A stretch of DNA of 64,000 bases, from contig NZ_FPKU01000001.1 in the NCBI RefSeq assembly GCF_900119845.1, positions 715,528 to 779,527 on the forward strand, given 5' to 3'. Position numbers and translations under genes: made by a program. Under the pieces are notes generated by a model, which worked only from the letters and a program-made list of their open reading frames with translations, did no database searches and was not told the DNA's origin. Position 1 is the stretch's first letter. The number at the start of each line of letters is the position of its first letter. Shown here in pieces: positions 24,952 to 33,714 of the stretch. Source of the DNA: Devosia enhydra. GTDB lineage: Bacteria > Pseudomonadota > Alphaproteobacteria > Rhizobiales > Devosiaceae.

Positions 24952-26084
24952 CGGCTGAGCTCCCGCACGAAGGTGGCGATGTCCGTCTGCGTCCGGTCAT
25001 CGATGGACCAGTAGGATTGGCCGGTTAGGAGAATTGAAGCGACGCCGATCGCCTCGAGCGCCCGCTTCTGGGCGGGGTAGTCCCAGCCCAGCGTGTCGTC
25101 ATGCGCCTCGAGCGCAAAGATCACGCCATCCACCGCCGCGTCCCGCACCCGGGCAATGAACTCGGCATCGACCGCCTCCTGCGGCAGGCGCCGCGGGCTC
25201 GGACGATGGGTCATGCAATGGGCAACCAGCGCCTGCATCGGATCATCGCTGTCCCCCACGGGGGTCTCATAAAGCGTTTCGCCCCAGTCATGATCGTCGG
25301 CCACGATCGTGGCCCCGGTGGCTTCCACCGCCCTGTAGAACCCATCATGCTCCTGCGGGCTACCCTTGATCATCAGGCGCGGTCCAGGCACGATGGTCTC
25401 GTGATGGGTCACGGCTTCGGCGATCAGGGCCGCTAACGCGTCCACAGGCAGCACCTGCCCGCAGCCGGCAAGGCGCAGCGCGGTGGTGCCACTGATCGCG
25501 GGGGGCGTCGTCCGCCGTCTGGCAACGATAGTGCCAAACCCCCTCCGCGCCGCGTCATGGCTGGCAATCGCATCCGCAATCGCCTTGTCGCTGATCGGCG
25601 CACCCGCGATCCCTCCAAGCCGAGTGCGCAACTCCTCCATTCGCGCCCGCACATAGCGAGCCGTATAGTCGAACGGGGTCTGGAGCAGATCGAAGAGGTG
25701 TAGTGCCGGCAGCCGCAGCTCCGGTTCGGTCGTCCGGATGTGCTCGACGAGGTAATAGAACTGCAGCAGCCCCTCGGAGCTACGCGGCACCACGATCAGG
25801 TCGAGAAAGCCGTAGTCCCCGGCCAGCAGCTTTTCGACTATGGCGCGCAGATAGCCCTCGCGCACCGGCTCCATATAGGCATCCGAGCGCGCCGTGCCGC
25901 GTGCCGGATCGCCGACGAGGCGGAGGGGGAACATGCCCGCGGCGGTGATGAGCTCGGTCGGCACCGTTGCACCCAGCACCCCGATCACTCTGCCGCCGTG
26001 GGCATAAAACCGGCGCGCTTCCGCTTCACGATCAGCATAGATCGATGCAATGTCTTCGAGCCGGTGTGCGGGCCCGGCGCTCAC
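24948..26084 (-). CDS. 2-hydroxyacyl-CoA dehydratase-family subunit (HgdB-like)
   Basis: 378 aa partner subunit of the same family: VPTELITAAGMFPLRL (residues about 41-56), FLDLIVVPRSSEGLLQFYY and AVDGVIFALEAHDDTLGWDYP. In ordinary members three Cys in these three blocks hold the iron-sulphur cluster; here the equivalents are Glu/Pro, Ser/Ser and Asp/Asp. Only two Cys exist in the whole protein (LAGCGQ and AHCMTH). Start is GTG at 26084 with GGAGG six bases upstream, overlapping the CoA-transferase stop (GTGA). It probably forms a complex with the downstream subunit; the reaction is uncertain because of the missing ligands. Confidence 0.78.
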   Translation of the reverse strand: MSAGPAHRLEDIASIYADREAEARRFYAHGGRVIGVLGATVPTELITAAGMFPLRLVGDPARGTARSDAYMEPVREGYLRAIVEKLLAGDYGFLDLIVVPRSSEGLLQFYYLVEHIRTTEPELRLPALHLFDLLQTPFDYTARYVRARMEELRTRLGGIAGAPISDKAIADAIASHDAARRGFGTIVARRRTTPPAISGTTALRLAGCGQVLPVDALAALIAEAVTHHETIVPGPRLMIKGSPQEHDGFYRAVEATGATIVADDHDWGETLYETPVGDSDDPMQALVAHCMTHRPSPRRLPQEAVDAEFIARVRDAAVDGVIFALEAHDDTLGWDYPAQKRALEAIGVASILLTGQSYWSIDDRTQTDIATFVRELSR

Positions 26085-27277
26085 AACACGCCTCCAACCC
26101 GCATTTCGTCGATCTGGGCACGCGAATAGCCCAATTCCAACAGGATTTCATCGGTATGCTGACCGAGGTCAGGCGCGCTTTCGGTGCTGCCGGGGCCATC
26201 CTCATCGGCCGCGAAACCGGCATTGACCACCTTCATCGTCCGGTCGAGCACCGGCACGTCGATTTCGGTAAAGGTCTCGCGCCCCTCGAAATAGGGGTGC
26301 CGCGCAATGCCGGGAAGATCGCGCACCACCGCACAGGGTATCCCATTGGCGTTGAACGCAATTTCCCACGCCTCGGCACTGCGCGTCTTGAGCGTGTCGA
26401 TGATTGCGGCGCGCAGCGGCTCTGCATTCTCCCATCGGCCGGCGGGGTCGCTAAACCTTTGATCTTCAAGAAGTTCCGGCAGGTTCAGCACCTTGCAGAG
26501 GCTGGCAAACTGCTCATTGGTATTCGCGCCGATCGATAGCGGCCGATCCGCCGTCGGAAACATGTCGGCAGTAGCACTGAGGCTGAAGCCGCGATTTCCA
26601 ACCCGCTTAGGCTCGTCGCCGGTGCCGAAATACTTGAGCAGCATCGAGCTCATCAGCACCATCGATGCGTCGAGCATGCTCACATCAAGAAACTGCCCGC
26701 TGCCACCGCGCTCTCGTCGCAGCAATGCTGAAATAATTGCAAATGCCGCGAGGTGACCAGAGAAGGTATCGATTACAGGAAAGCCCACCTTTGTTGGCGG
26801 ATCATCCGGTTCGCCTTGCAGAGACATCAATCCCGACATGGCCTGCGCAATATGATCATAGGCAGGATTGTCGCGCAGGATCGAGTCCTGTCCATAGCCC
26901 GAGATCGCGCAATAGATCAGCCTGGGATTGAGCTTGCGGCAATCCTCCCAGCCGAAGCCCTTGCGCGCAAGCACGCCTGGCCGGAAATTCTCAACCAGAA
27001 CATCGGCTTCGATGACGAGCTTTCGCAGCACCTCCAGCCCTTCGGGCTTGGCAATGTCGAGCGTTATCGAGCGCTTGCCGGCATTATACCCGATGAAGTT
27101 CGCCGAGTTCCGCCCGAACCGTTTGTCATGCCCATAATACCGCATCACGTCGCCGGCGCCGGGCCGCTCGACCTTGATCACGTCGGCACCCAGCAGCACC
27201 AGCTGGCGGGTGCAGAACGGCCCGGCCATCACATGGCTGAGATCGAGAATGCGGATGCCATCCAGAGCGCGTGCCAT
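26081..27277 (-). CDS. class III CoA-transferase (CaiB/BaiF family)
   Basis: 398 aa. Transfers CoA between carboxylic acids through an aspartyl-CoA intermediate. Seen: LDGIRILDLSHVMAGPF (residues 5-21), GADVIKVERPGAGD (about 30-43), NFRPGVLARKGFGWED, and the catalytic-type Asp in NPAYDHIAQAMSG (about 142), then FLDVSMLDA. Length is typical for formyl-CoA- and succinyl-CoA-dependent transferases. It lies 13 bases after the MmgE/PrpD gene and overlaps the dehydratase-like subunit, so it most likely provides the CoA thioester that the pair acts on. Substrate unknown. Confidence 0.92.
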   Translation of the reverse strand: MARALDGIRILDLSHVMAGPFCTRQLVLLGADVIKVERPGAGDVMRYYGHDKRFGRNSANFIGYNAGKRSITLDIAKPEGLEVLRKLVIEADVLVENFRPGVLARKGFGWEDCRKLNPRLIYCAISGYGQDSILRDNPAYDHIAQAMSGLMSLQGEPDDPPTKVGFPVIDTFSGHLAAFAIISALLRRERGGSGQFLDVSMLDASMVLMSSMLLKYFGTGDEPKRVGNRGFSLSATADMFPTADRPLSIGANTNEQFASLCKVLNLPELLEDQRFSDPAGRWENAEPLRAAIIDTLKTRSAEAWEIAFNANGIPCAVVRDLPGIARHPYFEGRETFTEIDVPVLDRTMKVVNAGFAADEDGPGSTESAPDLGQHTDEILLELGYSRAQIDEMRVGGVL

Positions 27278-27290
27278 ATGCCAAGCCTAA

Positions 27291-28718
27291 TCAGTTGTTC
27301 GAAAACGGAAATTTCAGGAGCGCGCCCTCTCGAAAGGGCGCGAGTGTCGCGGCGATGTCGGTGCTGTCCTCAAGGTCCAGCAGGGCACTAAAGCCTACCC
27401 GGGCGGCCTCGTCGGTTACCGAGCGGCGGGTGCAGTCGTGGAACTTGGTCCAGGCTTCGTCTTCGGTCAGCGGATCGCGCGGCCCGCGCCACTCGCCGCT
27501 TTCGCCAGCTTCTTCAAGCACTTGGCCGCTGATGAGACGCACGGTCAGCCGGCTGCGAAAGTCCACCGGCCCCTTGGGGCTGCCATCGGCAAGCCCGCCA
27601 ACACTGGTCCTCGCCATCAGGCTTCGGATGGCCGGATCGTTGAACGCGCCACCCTCGAAATCGCCCAGTCGAACCTGCCCCTGCGACAGCGCCCGCGCCA
27701 CCACGTATTGAAGGCTGAACTTCGAGGCCAGGGGCGTCTGTGGATCAGGCGTGTCGATGTTGAGAAGGCGGGTTGGATTGATGCGGATATCGATGCCAGC
27801 GATCTGATCGGGCTCGATGTTCTGCTCCCGCCGCAGTTTCAGCGCCAGCGCGATCGAGGAGTGCGTGCTGCCGCAGCAGGGATAGAGCTTGGGCCCGAGC
27901 TCTGTCGTTTCGATGGTCGAGGGGCTCATCCAGCCGCCGAGCACTTCATCCACGTCTGGCGCATCCAAGCCATTGAAAACGTGAAAGAAACCGTTCCGGC
28001 CGTCGAGCGCTGTCTCGCGGGCCGAAAAGCCCTGTTGCGCGAGGAGTGCCGCCATCACCCCGTGGCGGGCCGCCTGGCCGCAATGCAGCGGCTTGGTCAT
28101 CGACCCGATATTGCCGCCAATGCCCGATGCCAGCGACGCCGCGATGCAGAGCGCCGTGGCCGTCGCCTCGGTATCGAGGTCGAGCAAAGTGGTCGCGGCG
28201 GCGGTCGCTCCGAAGATGCCGATCGTCGCACTTGGGTGCCAGCCGCGATGGAGGTGCGCCGGCACGCTGGCAATGCCGATCCGCATTGCCGCTTCAAATC
28301 CAAGCACATAGGCGAGCAGTGCCCGCCTTCCGCTGGCCCCGCAGTGCTCGCCCAAAGCCAGTAGTGCCGGGACGAGAACCGCGGACGGATGCAGCATGGC
28401 GGCAGTGGCGCAATCGTCATAATCGAGCGCGTGCGCGGCTGTGCCGTTGATCAGCGCGGCATCGAGCGGGCCCGTGGTGGCCCCGATCCCCAGAAGCGTC
28501 GATCGACCTGTTGCTCCTGCCATACCCGGCAAAGCGAGAAGGTGCTGCAAGGCCGGCTCACCCATCCCCCCCAGCGTAACGCCGACCGTGTCGAGCATAG
28601 CGTCCCGGGCCCATCGCCTCGACAGTGCGGAAAGCGGGGCGCTGCGGCTCGCCACGAGCCGCTCCGCCAGCGCGGTCGCGAGCGGTGCCGTACCGCCTTT
28701 GTCTCCTGAGCCCCTCAT
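27291..28718 (-). CDS. MmgE/PrpD family protein
   Basis: 475 aa. The family includes 2-methylcitrate dehydratase (PrpD), cis-aconitate decarboxylase and iminodisuccinate epimerase. Seen: the N-terminal helical domain with DTVGVTLGGMGEP, NGTAAHALDYDD (residues about 91-102) and SAVLVPALLALGE, HRGWHPSATIGIFGATAAA, then KPLHCGQAARHGVMAA and KLYPCCGSTHS, where the HxxA/PxCxxxHS residues contribute to the active site. It is the first gene of the leftward operon with the CoA-transferase and dehydratase-like pair, and diverges from the ABC importer. The substrate is probably a di- or tricarboxylate. Confidence 0.9.
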   Translation of the reverse strand: MRGSGDKGGTAPLATALAERLVASRSAPLSALSRRWARDAMLDTVGVTLGGMGEPALQHLLALPGMAGATGRSTLLGIGATTGPLDAALINGTAAHALDYDDCATAAMLHPSAVLVPALLALGEHCGASGRRALLAYVLGFEAAMRIGIASVPAHLHRGWHPSATIGIFGATAAATTLLDLDTEATATALCIAASLASGIGGNIGSMTKPLHCGQAARHGVMAALLAQQGFSARETALDGRNGFFHVFNGLDAPDVDEVLGGWMSPSTIETTELGPKLYPCCGSTHSSIALALKLRREQNIEPDQIAGIDIRINPTRLLNIDTPDPQTPLASKFSLQYVVARALSQGQVRLGDFEGGAFNDPAIRSLMARTSVGGLADGSPKGPVDFRSRLTVRLISGQVLEEAGESGEWRGPRDPLTEDEAWTKFHDCTRRSVTDEAARVGFSALLDLEDSTDIAATLAPFREGALLKFPFSNN

Positions 28719-28764
28719 GTGCCGGCCTCTGTCGTTTGCATCAGGCGCAATGGCCTTGCGTCCA

Positions 28765-28792
28765 ATGCAAGTGCATGGTTATCTGTCATAAC
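28765..28792. promoter_or_regulatory. two inverted repeats in the divergent region (candidate operators)
   Basis: ATGCA-AG-TGCAT (28765-28776) and GTTAT-CTGTC-ATAAC (28778-28792) lie almost back to back in the 131-bp space between the MmgE/PrpD operon and the ABC importer operon. Their place between two divergent starts suggests joint control by a dimeric regulator of the GntR or LysR sort. No regulator gene lies in this part of the window. Confidence 0.45.
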
Positions 28793-28849
28793 TAAAAAAT
28801 CAAGCATGTTCGCCCGGCTGGTCCGGAGTCGACGGCAGGGGGAGGGCAG

Positions 28850-29995
28850 ATGACGGTCGCTACGACGCGCTCCATCATATCCGGTGAGGCGGGGGCACAG
28901 ACGGCGCCCCGGGTGCAGGTGCGCAACCTCAGCAAGATCTATCGCACCCGACGGGGCGAGCACGTCGCACTCGACAATGTCTCGATCGATATTGGCGCCG
29001 GCGAGTTCGTCGTCCTTCTGGGGCCGAGCGGGTGCGGAAAAACCACGCTGCTGCGCTGCATTGCCGGGCTCGAAGAGCCCGATGGCGGTGAAATCCACAT
29101 CAACGGCAAGCTGGTCTATTCGTCGTCGGCCGGCATCTCCGTGCCGCCCGAGGGGCGGGCGCTCAACATGGTCTTCCAGTCCTATGCGCTCTGGCCGCAT
29201 ATGTCGGTGGTCGACAATGTCGCCTATCCGCTGCGCAACGCCCGTGCATCGACGAGCGAGGCACGCGCCAGGGCCGCCGAAACACTTGAACTTGTGGGAC
29301 TTGGCGCCTTCACGGCAGCCTATCCCGGCCAGTTGAGCGGAGGGCAGCAGCAGCGCGTGGCGCTCGCGCGCTCGATCGTTTCCAATGACGGGCTGGTGCT
29401 GTTTGACGAGCCGCTGTCCAATCTCGACGCCAAGGTGCGCGACCGTCTGCGGGTGGAACTGCTGAACCTGCAAAGCCGCATCGGCTTTTCGGCCGTCTAT
29501 GTCACCCATGACCAGATGGAAGCCCTTGCGCTGGCTGATCGCGTCGCGGTGATGGATGTGGGGCGGATCGCCCAGATCGGTTCGGCCCGCGATATCTATG
29601 ATCGGCCGACATCGCGCTACGTGGCCGACTTCGTGGGGTCCGCCAACGAGATTGCCGGGCGGATCGTCAGTTCGTCCGAGGGCGTCGCTATCGAGACGCC
29701 GATGGGCCGTCTCAGCGGCGTTGCCGGGAGCGACCGGCTGGCCGAGGGCGCCAAGGCGATCGCCATGGTGCGGCCCGAGCACTGCATTCTGGCTTCGCCG
29801 GGATCGGCAGCGTCGGGCAACCAGGTCGAGGGCGTTGTGGAGCGCTCGCTCTATCTCGGGCCCGTTGTGCAGCATTTCATCATGGTGGGCGAGCAGCAGT
29901 TGACCGTCAGCGTCTCCGGTGGCGAAGGACTGCAGCCCGGCTCGCGGGTCGCCATCGGTTTTGCAGCGGACCGGACCCGGATTTTTGCAGCTTAG
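28850..29995 (+). CDS. ABC importer ATPase, Fe3+/polyamine (FbpC/PotA) type
   Basis: 381 aa. NBD with Walker A GPSGCGKTT (about residues 61-69), Q-loop VFQSYALWPHMSVVDN, signature LSGGQQQRVALARSI, Walker B LVLFDEPLSNLDAKVRD and H-loop VTHDQMEALALADR. The last 110 residues are a TOBE domain (MVRPEHCILASPG). GGGGGAGGG precedes ATG 28850. First gene of a three-gene importer; the permease follows ten bases later. This ATPase type serves iron, polyamine, thiamine, phosphonate and carboxylate systems, so it does not fix the substrate. Confidence 0.92.
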   Translation: MTVATTRSIISGEAGAQTAPRVQVRNLSKIYRTRRGEHVALDNVSIDIGAGEFVVLLGPSGCGKTTLLRCIAGLEEPDGGEIHINGKLVYSSSAGISVPPEGRALNMVFQSYALWPHMSVVDNVAYPLRNARASTSEARARAAETLELVGLGAFTAAYPGQLSGGQQQRVALARSIVSNDGLVLFDEPLSNLDAKVRDRLRVELLNLQSRIGFSAVYVTHDQMEALALADRVAVMDVGRIAQIGSARDIYDRPTSRYVADFVGSANEIAGRIVSSSEGVAIETPMGRLSGVAGSDRLAEGAKAIAMVRPEHCILASPGSAASGNQVEGVVERSLYLGPVVQHFIMVGEQQLTVSVSGGEGLQPGSRVAIGFAADRTRIFAA

Positions 29996-30005
29996 GAGCG
30001 ACGCG

Positions 30006-31745
30006 ATGGACGCCACCACCCGCGCCGCCCCGACGCGCAAGGCCAGCGCCCTCGCCGGGGCCATTCGCAACATGACGTGGTTCAGCGCCGTTTTGTGGGC
30101 GCTGATGGCCATCGTCGGCCTTCTCGTAGTCTATCCGCTGCTGACCGCGCTCATCCATGAATTCGATCAGGTGGTGATCGGATTGGGCGAGTTGGGGCAG
30201 GGCGATCTCGCCGCCTCGGTGCCTACAGTGTTGTGGAACACCTTCGTTGTCGTGGTGGGTGGAACAGTCATTGCGCTCGTCATCGGGTCGGCGCTGGCCT
30301 GGGCCAATGAACGCAGCGATGCCAGCCTGGGGTGGATCGGTCAGCTCCTGCCGCTGGCCGCGCTGATCGTTCCGCCCATTGCCGGCGTCATCGGCTGGGC
30401 AGTGCTGCTCGATCCGCGCGCCGGGCTGATGAACCACTTCATCCGCAACATGCTGGCGCCCTTGGGCATCAGCTTCGATACCGGCCCGTTCAATATCTAC
30501 ACAATGGCCGGCCTCGTGATCATCACGGGGCTTTACATCGTGCCCTATGTGTATCTGGTGGTGTCTGCGGCCCTGCAGCGGCTCGACCCGGCCGTGGAGG
30601 AGGCGTCCCGTGTCTCTGGCGCCAACCCGTTCAAGACGCTCTACCGCGTAACGCTTCCCGCGGTTCGGCCGTCGCTGGTGGCCTCCGCGCTGCTTGGCGT
30701 GATCTCCGGGGTGAGCCTGTTCTCCGTTCCCGCGATTTTGGGCGGCGGCGCCCGCATCGACGTGCTCTCGGTGTTCATCTACCGGCTGCTGAGCGTCTAT
30801 CCCACGCGCATCGGACCGGCGCTGGTTCTGGCGATGGGCATGCTCGTGCTGGTGCAAGTGCTTCTTGTGGCACAGCATCTGTTGATCAGGCGCGGGCAGA
30901 GCGCCGCGATCGGCGGGCGCGGCTTCCGGGGCACGCGGGTCAAGCTCGGGCCGTTCCGCTATCTCGTGCTAGCCATGGCGGCGCTCTATCTGCTCGCGAC
31001 GGCGGTGCTGCCGCTGCTGGGGCTGCTGCTTGTGTCATTGCAGCCGTTCTGGACGCCTTCCATCAACTGGGCGACGCTGACGCTCGACAATTTCAAATTC
31101 GTGTTGCTCGAGAACAAGACGACGGTCAGCGCGCTCATCAACAGCATGTGGCTGGGCTTCGTCGTCGCAAGCTTCAACATGCTGCTGACCGGCGCGACCA
31201 CGCTGCACTTTGTGCGCAATCCAGCCGCGCGCCGGCTTGCGGACTCGCTCACCGGCATGCCGGCGACCATTCCCCATACCGTCATCGGCGTCGCCTTCAT
31301 CCTGGCGTTCAGCCAGCCGCCGCTACGCATCTATGGCACGACCGCGATCCTGCTGCTGGCCTATGTGGTGATGACGCTGCCCTATGCCGCCCGCGCCGCC
31401 AGCGCCGCCGCCGACACCATCGGCATCGAGCTGGGCGAGGCATCGCGCATCAACAAGGCCAGCGATCTCGTGACCCTCTGGCGCATCATGCTGCCGCTCG
31501 CCCTGCCGGGACTCGTGGCCGGCTGGATCATGGTGTTCGTGCACACAGTGGGCGAGATCACCGCCTCGGCCTTTCTTTCGGGCACCAACAACCCGGTCAT
31601 CGGACGCGTGCTGCTCGATTTCTGGACATTCGGCAATTTCCCGCAGGTGGCGTCGCTGGCGCTGATCATCACGGTGATCAGCTCGACCTTCGTGGGGCTG
31701 ATGTTGCTCGTGACGCGGCGTCGGCATGCGGTAACCGTGAGCTGA
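30006..31745 (+). CDS. ABC importer permease, fused double-domain FbpB/ThiP type
   Basis: 579 aa with about 12 membrane helices: two copies of the binding-protein-dependent permease domain in one chain (about 60-280 and 360-570). Coupling-helix (EAA) segments are EEASRVSGANPFKTLYRVTLP in the first half and the ELGEASRINKASDLVTLWRIMLP region in the second; the G of the consensus is kept in both. Start ATG 30006 follows AGGAG. Fusion of both halves is normal for ferric-iron and thiamine-type transporters. Confidence 0.92.
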   Translation: MDATTRAAPTRKASALAGAIRNMTWFSAVLWALMAIVGLLVVYPLLTALIHEFDQVVIGLGELGQGDLAASVPTVLWNTFVVVVGGTVIALVIGSALAWANERSDASLGWIGQLLPLAALIVPPIAGVIGWAVLLDPRAGLMNHFIRNMLAPLGISFDTGPFNIYTMAGLVIITGLYIVPYVYLVVSAALQRLDPAVEEASRVSGANPFKTLYRVTLPAVRPSLVASALLGVISGVSLFSVPAILGGGARIDVLSVFIYRLLSVYPTRIGPALVLAMGMLVLVQVLLVAQHLLIRRGQSAAIGGRGFRGTRVKLGPFRYLVLAMAALYLLATAVLPLLGLLLVSLQPFWTPSINWATLTLDNFKFVLLENKTTVSALINSMWLGFVVASFNMLLTGATTLHFVRNPAARRLADSLTGMPATIPHTVIGVAFILAFSQPPLRIYGTTAILLLAYVVMTLPYAARAASAAADTIGIELGEASRINKASDLVTLWRIMLPLALPGLVAGWIMVFVHTVGEITASAFLSGTNNPVIGRVLLDFWTFGNFPQVASLALIITVISSTFVGLMLLVTRRRHAVTVS

Positions 31746-31765
31746 CGCGAAAAGACAGACTTACC

Positions 31766-31786
31766 GGCGACCCGAAAACGGGCGCC
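31766..31786 (+). other. intercistronic hairpin before the binding-protein gene
   Basis: GGCG-A-CCCG-AAAA-CGGG-CGCC folds into an 8-bp stem with one bulged A between the permease and solute-binding-protein genes. It may protect the 5' end of a processed binding-protein message. Not followed by T, so not a terminator. Confidence 0.4.
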
Positions 31787-31802
31787 AGCCAAGGAGGACC
31801 AT

Positions 31803-32822
31803 ATGACCATCGCAAAGACCGCACTGCATCGCCGGGGGCTGCTCAAGGCCATCGGACTATTAGTGGCTGCCCCGCTGCTGCTCTCGACGAGCATCACCGG
31901 CGCCATGGCGCAGATCAGCGAAGAGCTGATCGCGGCAGCCAAGGCCGAAGGTAGCGGCACGATCTATACCAGCATCGACCCCACCATCATGGCCAATGTC
32001 GCCCGGGCCTTCCAGAAGGCCTATGGCATCCCGGTCGATATCCAGCGTGCGAGCTCGTCCGCGCTCGCGCAGCGCTTCAACGCTGAGACGGAATCCAACA
32101 ATTTCATCGCTGACGTCTATTACAGCACCGACCGTGCCTTCCACGACGAGTCGGGCGGCAATGGTCGCTTCCTGCCGGTGACGGAACTGGCGGGTTATGC
32201 CGAATGGCCCGCAGAGGCCAAGGACGAGACCTCCATCGTCATCGGCTACAATCCCTATTCGCTGATCTGGAACACGCAACTGGTACCCGAGGGGCTGACC
32301 AGCTGGGAAGACCTGATCGATCCCAAGTGGAAGGGCAAGGTCATGCTGACCGATCCGCGGATCGGGGTGACGTCGAACCAGTTCTACAAGATGTTCCGCG
32401 AAATTTATGGCGACGATTTCCTGCGCAAGCTGGGCGAGAACGCCACCTATTCGCCCAGCGCCGTGCCCGGCATCCAGCAGGTTGCCGCCGGCGCCCAGGC
32501 GATCTATGCGCCCGGCATCCACCAGGTTGCCGTCGGCCTGCTCGACAAGGGCGCTCCGCTGGGGGAAGCGTTCCCCGAGCCGACGATTTCGTCCAACAAT
32601 ATCGCGAGCCTCGTAGCCACGGCGCCCCATCCCAATGTCGCCAAGCTTTTCGTCAGCTTCCTGATGACGCCCGAGGCGCAGGCCATCAACAACCAGGATG
32701 GCTGGTCGCCGATCGAAGGCATCGAGGGAACGCGCGAGATGCCGCAGACCGTGGATATCGACCCCGAGGAAACCGCGGCCGAGGTGCCGGAGCTCCTGCA
32801 ACTGCTCGGCCTGCAGCAGTAA
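31803..32822 (+). CDS. periplasmic solute-binding protein, Fe3+-type (FbpA) family
   Basis: 339 aa. AAGGAGG precedes ATG 31803. The N-terminal signal has LHRRGLLKAIGLL, a twin-Arg-like start, and is cut near AMAQIS (about residue 37). The mature part is a two-lobe type II binding protein: GSGTIYTSIDPTIMANVARAF, DVYYSTDRAF, VIGYNPYSLIWNTQLVPEGLTSWEDLIDPKWKGKV and MTPEAQAINN. The paired tyrosines that chelate iron in true FbpA are not evident at the expected C-terminal region (YAPGIHQV is the nearest), so an organic-anion ligand is plausible. The genomic link to a CoA-based pathway points the same way, as inference. Confidence 0.9.
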   Translation: MTIAKTALHRRGLLKAIGLLVAAPLLLSTSITGAMAQISEELIAAAKAEGSGTIYTSIDPTIMANVARAFQKAYGIPVDIQRASSSALAQRFNAETESNNFIADVYYSTDRAFHDESGGNGRFLPVTELAGYAEWPAEAKDETSIVIGYNPYSLIWNTQLVPEGLTSWEDLIDPKWKGKVMLTDPRIGVTSNQFYKMFREIYGDDFLRKLGENATYSPSAVPGIQQVAAGAQAIYAPGIHQVAVGLLDKGAPLGEAFPEPTISSNNIASLVATAPHPNVAKLFVSFLMTPEAQAINNQDGWSPIEGIEGTREMPQTVDIDPEETAAEVPELLQLLGLQQ

Positions 32823-32845
32823 GCCGATCGATCAGAGGCAAATGC

Positions 32846-32884
32846 CCGCCGTCCGGACATCCGTCCGGGCGGCGGTTTCGTTCA
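32846..32884 (+). terminator. terminator after the FbpABC-type operon
   Basis: CGCCGTCCGGA (32848-32858) and TCCGGGCGGCG (32865-32875) form an 11-bp stem with one G-T pair, followed by GTTTCGTT. It lies 25 bases past the binding-protein stop and just before the end of the convergent enoyl-CoA hydratase gene. Confidence 0.65.
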
Positions 32885-33688
32885 GCGGGGTGGGCGCACG
32901 CCAGAGAGGAATGCCGTAACCGCTTCGCGATGGGCGTTGCTCGTATAGCACATCGCCTGCGCAGTCCGGCCGCGCTCGAAGACATTGTCGAGCGAAGCTT
33001 CGAGTGAGCCGTTGAGAATGGTCTTGCCCAGTGCAAGGGCGAGGGGCGATCCGCTCGAAAGCTCGGTGGCCCAGGCGACGGCCTCCTCCACCAGCGTCTC
33101 TTCGCCGCCGCCGCGATCGGCTAGTCCGATGGCAAGCGCCTCGTCCTGACGCACCGTGCGGCCCGAAAAGATCAGTTCCTTGGCACGTGGAAGGCCGATG
33201 CGACGCGGCAGCAGATAGAGCCCGCCGCCATCGGGCACGAGGCCCATGCGGATATAGCTCATGGCAAAGCTCGCCTTAGGGGCTGCGATGATGAGGTCGC
33301 AGGCCAGAGCGAGATCGCAGCCGAGCCCGGCCGCCGCCCCGTTGACGGCGGCGATGGTCGGCTTGGGCAGGCGGGTGAGCGTGGCGATGAGCTGCTGGGT
33401 CAGCGCCTGGCTCTGCCAGCCGGCGGCGGCGATCTCTCCCGAACCCGCCTCCAGCCGCGCGCCCATGGCCTTGATGTCGCCGCCGGCGCAGAAGGCGGGG
33501 CCGGCGCCCGTCAACACTACTGCCTTCACCGAAGGGGCAGCCGCCAGTCGCTCGCAGGCTGCGATCATGGCGCGGCGGGTTGGATCATCGAAGGCATTGC
33601 GCGCCTCGGGGCGCGACAGGGTGAGGATGGCAACGGCACCCTCGCGCCTCTCGATGATGGCAGCGGAGTTCTCGGCGGCATCGGTCAT
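32882..33688 (-). CDS. enoyl-CoA hydratase/isomerase (crotonase) family protein
   Basis: 268 aa. Seen: AILTLSRPEARNAFD, the first oxyanion-hole segment AGPAFCAGGDIKAMG (about 61-75) and PTIAAVNGAAAGLGCDLALACD (about 109-130), the second. The position of one catalytic Glu of true hydratases is not clearly filled (SYIRMGLVPDGGGLYLLPR has Asp), so isomerase or another crotonase activity is possible. It follows the DUF1684 gene of the oligopeptide cassette after 26 bases but ends against the importer operon whose partners are CoA enzymes, so its pathway could be either. Confidence 0.88.
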   Translation of the reverse strand: MTDAAENSAAIIERREGAVAILTLSRPEARNAFDDPTRRAMIAACERLAAAPSVKAVVLTGAGPAFCAGGDIKAMGARLEAGSGEIAAAGWQSQALTQQLIATLTRLPKPTIAAVNGAAAGLGCDLALACDLIIAAPKASFAMSYIRMGLVPDGGGLYLLPRRIGLPRAKELIFSGRTVRQDEALAIGLADRGGGEETLVEEAVAWATELSSGSPLALALGKTILNGSLEASLDNVFERGRTAQAMCYTSNAHREAVTAFLSGVRPPR

Positions 33689-33714
33689 GGCTCGGTCCCC
33701 GTATCTGCCCGATC

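Noticed and set aside
28850-32822. Ferric iron importer
   Set aside because: Family resemblance is to FbpABC, but I do not see the paired iron-chelating tyrosines and the gene context is carboxylate/CoA metabolism; substrate left open.
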